Source: Reticulascus tulasneorum
Lineage: Eukaryota > Ascomycota > Sordariomycetes > Glomerellales > Reticulascaceae
Length of the DNA stretch: 64,000 nucleotides
Direction of reading: 5' to 3'
Assembly: GCA_001557505.1 (NCBI GenBank)
Contig: LSAX01000002.1
Location: 1,922,001-1,986,000, forward strand
The notes under the pieces are model-generated. The model was not told where the DNA came from. It ran no database searches and was given only the letters and a program-made list of their open reading frames with translations. Made by a program: the position numbers and the translations under genes. Shown in pieces: positions 58,775 through 64,000 of this stretch (the first letter of the stretch is position 1; the number at the start of each line of letters is the position of its first letter).

Positions 58775-60291
58775 AAAAGTGCGTACAGTTCAGTATGCAA
58801 ACATGCGTGAAATTGTTCTGTTTTTGGAAGAGAAAAAGAGAAGGAGGGCGGAGATCGGGTAGAGAGAACGCATATCAACAAGAGTCTATTCTTTCCCTTG
58901 ATATCTCAGTGTTGGGAAAGAGCCTACGCGTACCTGCCTCGATCTACTTACCGCGGGAGGCTGTCAGGGAGGAAGTCGCGAGTTTAGAACGGCAAGTGCG
59001 GATGCTCAACAGACAGGAGGATGAAACCCCTCGAGGGAACTTACCTACCTTACCATCCAGAAATGGCAAGGGGGCGACAGCTACCTCCATGTTTTGCTTG
59101 CTCTGCCTTGACAGTGAGAATGGGCTCAGCAGCTGGTCACAAGGAAGGAAAGCATCTTATCCCATTTTTCAACCGAGTTCCGTTCTTCCCTTGGGATCTC
59201 AGTGTGTTAGACAAGAACCTGCCGGGCCTGCTTGAATAACAAAAGGTTAACGGTTCAAGAAGGCGAAGTTACATATCGATACGGTCGACGCGCAACAGGC
59301 AAGGATAGAAATATTTGTATTCTAATGAGCTCAAGTCTGTTCTTCTCAGCGCCGAGCATTGGATTACGTGGTTACTTTGACCAAGGGAGATTGTGGTAAG
59401 AAAGTGGAGTTACGAGATCAAATGAAAGAAACGCAACTATTACTTCAAAGCTTCGCTGCATCTTGACCAGGTCACCTTAGGCTCAAGCTCGACAGGTCTT
59501 CATGGTGAAGGCTGACTTACTTAGTAGCAAATCGGAGCGCAAAAGTCTTGCTGAACTGACTGCTGTAAAGACAGGGAAATTGCTGTAGATTCGCATCTAG
59601 AGTAGGAAAGAAAGCCCAAATACGTAGATACGATAAACGTTTGCTTATGCAACCAGCCGTCTAAAGGCGCTTCGTAATCGTTTCTTTACCGACTAATTCC
59701 GCATAGACTTGAAACAGACGGCTTGGGACGCTGTCTTAGGTTCTTGGCACCAGTTGTAGTCTATTCGCTAGAACAACTTGATGGAGAACGTGTTGCTAAG
59801 ATTATACAGTTCATCAATTTCCAGTGAGCGACACCTGTTACTGAGGGTAAATACTTCCTTCGTATCTGCAGTAGCCTATCAGCGGGGGTTCCGGCAATAT
59901 CATTGGGGTAGCCGTTTATTTTTGACATCATCCTTAAGGTTGGTTGGAGAAGGCTGTGTTCATGCCCAGACGCGGGTCTACCCAGCCCGCTCGAGCCCCG
60001 CCCAGCGCTCAAGTTACTCTATCTGATGAATTAAGCGAGAGTCTTGGTTCGGGACGGTAAACAGGATTGGGGCTGCTGCATGGAACAGCTGAGCCAAACT
60101 TTGGAGGATTTGGTAATAGACGGCACAAGGTGACACTGCATTTGATGAGGTCACTGCTCACGAATATAATAAGTCAGTAGAGGGCTGAATCTGAAAACAG
60201 TTTCTGCCAGTTCCATTCTGCTCGAGAAGCTTGTGTCAATCTTGATCTTCAATGAAATCCTCATCAGACCATTTGGGACCATATAAATGCC
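58775..60291. other. Intergenic region
   Basis: About 1.5 kb. Weakly similar direct stretches occur at 58884-58930 and 59177-59226 (TTCCCTTG.GATCTCAGTGT core). No supported gene. Confidence 0.45.
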
Positions 60292-62319
60292 ATGCGCCCC
60301 TACGCACTCAAGCCTCTGCAGGCAATGCTCCTGGCCGTTACATTAGGGCTACCGCTGAACTCCTATGCTCAGGCTACAACACTTGACTTGGACAGTGTGG
60401 ACGGCTCGTGTTTCTCTCTACAAGCAGACGGGCAGTTCGTTGTACGGAACTTGCTTGGAGGCTACGAGGCTACCAGCGCTGAGGCAACCCAGCCGTTCCG
60501 CTTACAGAAGACAGGTACAGACAGCTATCTGTTCTATGGCAATGACAACGATTTCTTGGGGAGGGGACTCGGTCCATTAGGGGTGCTATCGGCTCGTGCC
60601 GCTGGCGCTGAGACTAACTGGCAGTTAGCTGCTCTAGGGGATCGGATCAAGATCACGGCAGTGACAACCGGTGAGATGCTGGCCGTGGACCCGGTATCTA
60701 AGACGCTGAAGACAACCACCTCGCAGTGCAATGGAACGGCGTTCATCCTAGCGCCCGCAGCTGGATGTGCTAGCACCCCGGAGGCGGAGCTGAACATCTC
60801 TGGCGAGCCGTTTACTGGATTGGTGGATGGAGAGGTCCGAGGGTTGGCCGAGCTTCACAGCCATCTAACCGCGTACGAGTTCATCGGCGGCGACATCCAC
60901 TGTGGAGAGCCGTGGAGCCCATTCGGTATCACGGACGCTCTTGTCGACTGCCCAGATCACGAACCTAATGGCACTGGCGCTTGGTGGGAAAACCTGGTTG
61001 GCGGAGGCTATCCTAGCATGACGCATGACACTACCGGCTGGCCTACCTTCAAAGACTGGCCAAAGCATGACTCGATCACGCATGAGGCTATGTACTACAA
61101 GTGGCTGGAACGTGCCTGGCGTGGCGGTCTTCGTTTGTTCACGAACCTGTTTGTGAACAATGAGGCGCTGTGCGAGGTTTATCCGATAAAATCAAATCCT
61201 TGCAACGATATGGAATCCATCCGCTTACAAGCGCAGCGGATATTCGAGCTGCAAAGTTTCATCGACGAGCAAAACGGTGGCCCTGGCCTAGGCTGGTTCC
61301 GCATTGTGCTTGACCCAGCCGAGGCACGAGACGTGATAGCGCAGGGCAAGCTTGCTGTCACTCTCGGCGTCGAGGTTTCCCAGCCGTTCGGATGCGGTAT
61401 TCGAAACGGCGTCCCACAATGTGACGAAGCGGATATTGACGCGGGACTCGACGAGCTGTACGCCCTTGGCGTGCGGCGCATGTTTGTGTGCCACAAGTTC
61501 GACAACGCGCTGTGCGGCGTGCGGTTTGACAGCGGCGTTGCAGGCGCCATCATCAATGTGGCAAATTTTCTGTCCACAGGCGGGTTCTGGCAAGTCGAGA
61601 TGTGCCCGACGGCCGCGCACGATAACCCTATCGAAGTGAATGCAGGTCCTCTGGTTTTGCCGTTGCTGGATTCCGTACTTCCAGGCGTCGTGCCGCCAGG
61701 CTTGGTCCTGCCCGTCTATCCAAGCGACCCGCATTGTAATGTCAATGGGCTGACACCACTCGGCGAGTACGCCATCCGCGGCATGATAGCCAGGGGTATA
61801 TTGGTCGATATTGACCACATGAGTGTCAAGGCAACAGGGCAAACACTAGACCTCCTCGAATCAGTCAACTATCCCGGCGTGGTGTCGGGCCACTCATGGA
61901 TAGACCCGAGTTTCTACCCTCGTATTTTCTCGCTCGGCGGCATGGCCGTTCCGTATGGGTGGGGCACTGCCCAATTCTATGCCGATTGGAAATCGATGAA
62001 AGCCGTCGCTGACCCGCAATTCACCTTCGGCTTCGGTGCCGGTTTCGACACTGGCGGATTTGGCCAACAGCCGCCGCCGAGGAATGGGTCAGCAGTTACA
62101 TATCCGTTCACTACTTTCGATGGCGGCTCGGTTGTGGACAGGCAAAGTACGGGCGAGCGTGTGTTTGATGTGAACGTAGACGGACTCGCGCATTACGGAT
62201 TACTGCCAGATTGGCTAGAGGATCTGCGAATCGTAGCTGGCGAAGATGGCGAAGCCATCATTTCCGACATGAGCCGCGGTGCGGAGGCTTATCTGCAGGT
62301 GTGGGCCCGGGTGCCTTGA
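60292..62319 (+). CDS. Secreted bacterial-like dipeptidase/amidohydrolase-fold protein
   Basis: An intronless 675-aa protein with a signal peptide (to about residue 26, SYAQ). Residues 27-150 form a beta-rich region with GxY/FxL repeats, like a beta-trefoil (fascin-type) module. Then comes AELHSHL (His189, His191), a metal-binding start as in amidohydrolases. GVEVSQPFGC, ILVDIDHMSVKAT (about 505-512) and VVSGHSW match the active-site strands of the membrane dipeptidase (M19) fold. The whole layout resembles proteins I know mainly from soil actinobacteria and proteobacteria. Lack of introns in a 2-kb gene, among intron-bearing neighbours, fits horizontal acquisition. The reaction is probably peptide or amide hydrolysis outside the cell; the substrate is unknown. 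Confidence 0.85.
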   Translation: MRPYALKPLQAMLLAVTLGLPLNSYAQATTLDLDSVDGSCFSLQADGQFVVRNLLGGYEATSAEATQPFRLQKTGTDSYLFYGNDNDFLGRGLGPLGVLSARAAGAETNWQLAALGDRIKITAVTTGEMLAVDPVSKTLKTTTSQCNGTAFILAPAAGCASTPEAELNISGEPFTGLVDGEVRGLAELHSHLTAYEFIGGDIHCGEPWSPFGITDALVDCPDHEPNGTGAWWENLVGGGYPSMTHDTTGWPTFKDWPKHDSITHEAMYYKWLERAWRGGLRLFTNLFVNNEALCEVYPIKSNPCNDMESIRLQAQRIFELQSFIDEQNGGPGLGWFRIVLDPAEARDVIAQGKLAVTLGVEVSQPFGCGIRNGVPQCDEADIDAGLDELYALGVRRMFVCHKFDNALCGVRFDSGVAGAIINVANFLSTGGFWQVEMCPTAAHDNPIEVNAGPLVLPLLDSVLPGVVPPGLVLPVYPSDPHCNVNGLTPLGEYAIRGMIARGILVDIDHMSVKATGQTLDLLESVNYPGVVSGHSWIDPSFYPRIFSLGGMAVPYGWGTAQFYADWKSMKAVADPQFTFGFGAGFDTGGFGQQPPPRNGSAVTYPFTTFDGGSVVDRQSTGERVFDVNVDGLAHYGLLPDWLEDLRIVAGEDGEAIISDMSRGAEAYLQVWARVP

Positions 62320-62731
62320 TGCTGCAAGTTTTGTTTACTCCGTCACCCTGGCGAACGCGTATCATGATCTTCAAATGAGCCATAGTGCAATTTACTTGGA
62401 ATTTTAGGAACTATGCAGTGCTGACTTTAAATCAATAGCTTATTCATATCATCTCTTCTCTATCCTCGTTCTGGCTTAAACAATGTGCCTCTCCTATGGG
62501 GAACTTATCACTCCTCGACATTGAGTAGTACGCTTCTGGAGCCTCCTCCATCCTCTGAGTTGGCAATTCAGTACTCACTAGCCAGAGACTCTTCAATGCC
62601 ATGCTCTGCCACATTTGTATCAGTGAGTGTCGTCGTAGGCTCGCTGCCACTTATGGACTTACAAATCACGTCGCTTACAGGTCCTGCAGCTTCTCTGCCT
62701 CGAAACTCATCCTTGCATTCAAATCAAGATA
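62320..62731. other. Intergenic/3' region with coding-like minus-strand tail
   Basis: About 410 bp. A minus-strand stretch ending near 62570 is coding-like and could be a further exon of the gene at 62732, but no phase-consistent splice was found. Confidence 0.35.
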
Positions 62732-63397
62732 TTATGTCGAGGGTGCTCCACAATCATTCGTAGAGTTGCAAGGGGCAATGCCATTGATTTGAAGCATGTC
62801 CAGAATCCTCCCCCAGTCTTGTTTGCAATGGAACGCAAGCTCGAGCTCCATGCGGTCGAGGAACCATGGCATCGGAATGATCTCGCCGCAACAAGTCCAG
62901 GCGAACAGCTCGAAGATCTGAATGAGTAAAGAGTGAAATAATTTTCGTTTCTCATCTGATTCCCAGTGACTAACCAAATGCCATCGCTTCTGGATATGAA
63001 CTCCAGCCGCCCGGATAGAAAAGTCGTGGCTAGCCCATGCTAATTCCCCACGGCCGTAAAGAATACGTCTTTTTAAACAGTCATGACAAATTTTATGGAA
63101 ACATAGCAAGTCTTGGGTGGCATCCGATGGGTAAATATTCCAGCAATCATTGCAGCAGGACCATTCAATGCTTGATAAGTGGGCAGCTTGGGAGTTCTGT
63201 GAGTTGGTTATAGAGCTGGGAAGCCAACCTCCACTTCTGCAATGATGCCCTTCGTGGCGTGAATACCATATATACTCTGAAGAGAGTTGGGGGAATAAAG
63301 CTAGGAGGGACATGACAACGAGTTTATGGCGATGCCCTTGTATGTTGAGGGTTTGTGCTCTCAACTCAGGCCTTTCAACGGATTGAGAGAAAAACAA
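62732..63397 (-). CDS. Diverged RING/RBR-like zinc-binding protein, possibly fragmentary
   Basis: A frame of 221 aa, or shorter from the ATG at 63313. It has CCNDCWNIYP, then LLCFHKICHDCLKRR, the C-x2-C ... C-x-H-x3-C-x2-C core of a RING-type finger. WTCCGEIIP follows, recalling the PxxCC-x2-IP segment of fungal RBR ubiquitin ligases. A stop-free 57-nt segment (62918-62974, GTTAGT..CAG) between these parts looks like an intron; removing it brings the two halves closer to the family spacing. The IBR and second RING of a complete RBR enzyme are missing. It could be a truncated relic or a short fungal-specific form. Coordinates and exon count are uncertain. Confidence 0.45.
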   Translation of the reverse strand: MFFSQSVERPELRAQTLNIQGHRHKLVVMSLLALFPQLSSEYIWYSRHEGHHCRSGGWLPSSITNSQNSQAAHLSSIEWSCCNDCWNIYPSDATQDLLCFHKICHDCLKRRILYGRGELAWASHDFSIRAAGVHIQKRWHLVSHWESDEKRKLFHSLLIQIFELFAWTCCGEIIPMPWFLDRMELELAFHCKQDWGRILDMLQINGIAPCNSTNDCGAPST

Positions 63398-63849
63398 GAG
63401 GATTCCTTGCGGTCTTTATTGTCTATATATGTAGTCCCATCATTTATTGAGTTACTTGGAAGACATGGTTATTTTCTGCAAGATGAAACTTGAACATCTT
63501 TGTTTTAGAGCTCTTTGTTGAACAAAGACCTGTCTTGGGAACAGAGGTATCCAGGTAAGACAACAGGTGGCAAACAGGTAGCAATGACAAAGGAATTGAA
63601 ATTATCTCGTAAATCTTTTCCACACCAAGATAGCCTGAATGGAAACACACTTCGGAGGAGTGGAATCTGGTCTCAACTTTGACTGCAACCAGAGTTTCCA
63701 CTAAGAAGTTAGTGAGTGTCCCACGCACTGTTGGTTAAACGTCCACGTCACGAAAGAACTATCAATATCTTATTCAACTCGTTTCCTTTGTTGTAAAAAG
63801 GGAACATTGTATACAGGGCTCGGATTCCTGCGTGAAGGTTGAGAGCCGC
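63398..63849. other. Intergenic region
   Basis: About 450 bp; nothing supported. A 94-aa minus-strand frame here lacks domain support. Confidence 0.4.
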
Positions 63850-64000
63850 TTACTCTACATCAAAATTTGTAGCTCTCTCGGACAAGATGTTCGAGCTCGG
63901 TTCGTCATCATCCATCCCAATGCCTGCCAATGTAAGGTAGTCCCCAACCGTCGCCCTGGGCGGCCTCTTTACACGACTCCAGCTCGGTCGCACTATCTTC
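63850..64000 (-). CDS. 3' end of an unidentified gene, cut by the window edge
   Basis: The minus-strand frame from the right edge encodes 49 residues and stops at 63850-63852. The composition is protein-like: a basic start (VRPSWSRVKRPPR), then DYLTLAGIGMDDDEP and an acidic end. I do not recognise the family. The call rests only on coding-like texture; the start lies outside the window. Confidence 0.4.
   Translation of the reverse strand, partial: KIVRPSWSRVKRPPRATVGDYLTLAGIGMDDDEPSSNILSERATNFDVE

Overview
The window looks like nuclear DNA of a filamentous ascomycete (Pezizomycotina). Genes carry short spliceosomal introns of about 50-130 nt with GTAAGT/GTATGT-like donors, CTAAC/CTGAC branch sites and YAG acceptors. 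The gene content is fungal: HET domain, Zn2Cys6 factor, siderophore transporter, LysM/chitinase, DBP4, Pmp3 and GAL10-type epimerase. I do not assign a genus. I rebuilt exon joins by hand from splice signals and reading phase, and every join given is phase-consistent.

Layout. 0-4 kb: a Pmp3-type membrane peptide gene and a HET-domain gene. 4-9.3 kb: an iron-uptake pair, a siderophore/MFS transporter and a secreted-leader ferric reductase on the same strand, both preceded by a CTGATAA (GATA-factor type) heptamer. 10.9-25.7 kb: a secretome island with a secretory lipase-like hydrolase, a DUF7730-like gene, a seven-module LysM protein, an astacin-type metalloprotease, a CBM18-GH18 chitinase, an SGNH hydrolase with a cysteine-containing C-terminal region, and a GPI-anchored-looking aspartic protease. 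From the LysM gene onward these five alternate in strand. 26.8-32.5 kb: a giant ankyrin protein with a one-base frameshift at a seven-base homopolymer.

34-46 kb is a housekeeping block: zeta-crystallin-like quinone reductase, UDP-glucose 4-epimerase, SUN-domain nuclear envelope protein and the DEAD-box rRNA helicase DBP4. A perfect 52-bp inverted copy of part of the DBP4 coding region lies just upstream of DBP4. 46-53.3 kb: a second DUF7730-like gene with an intron at the same place and phase as the first, a degenerate deaminase-like protein, and a Zn2Cys6 factor. 53.3-56.75 kb is gene-poor. 56.8-64 kb: an F-box protein, a small TM/coiled-coil orphan, an intronless secreted dipeptidase-like protein that resembles bacterial proteins (candidate horizontal transfer), a diverged RING/RBR-like fragment, and the 3' end of an unidentified gene running off the right edge.

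Functionally, the left half reads as an environment- or host-facing accessory region (iron capture, chitin binding and degradation, secreted proteases and esterases, allorecognition-type genes). The middle right is conserved core genome. The most unusual items are the secreted chitin-related array, the bacterial-like dipeptidase, the deaminase-like protein lacking the catalytic glutamate, the 52-bp inverted DBP4 fragment, and the homopolymer frameshift in the ankyrin gene.
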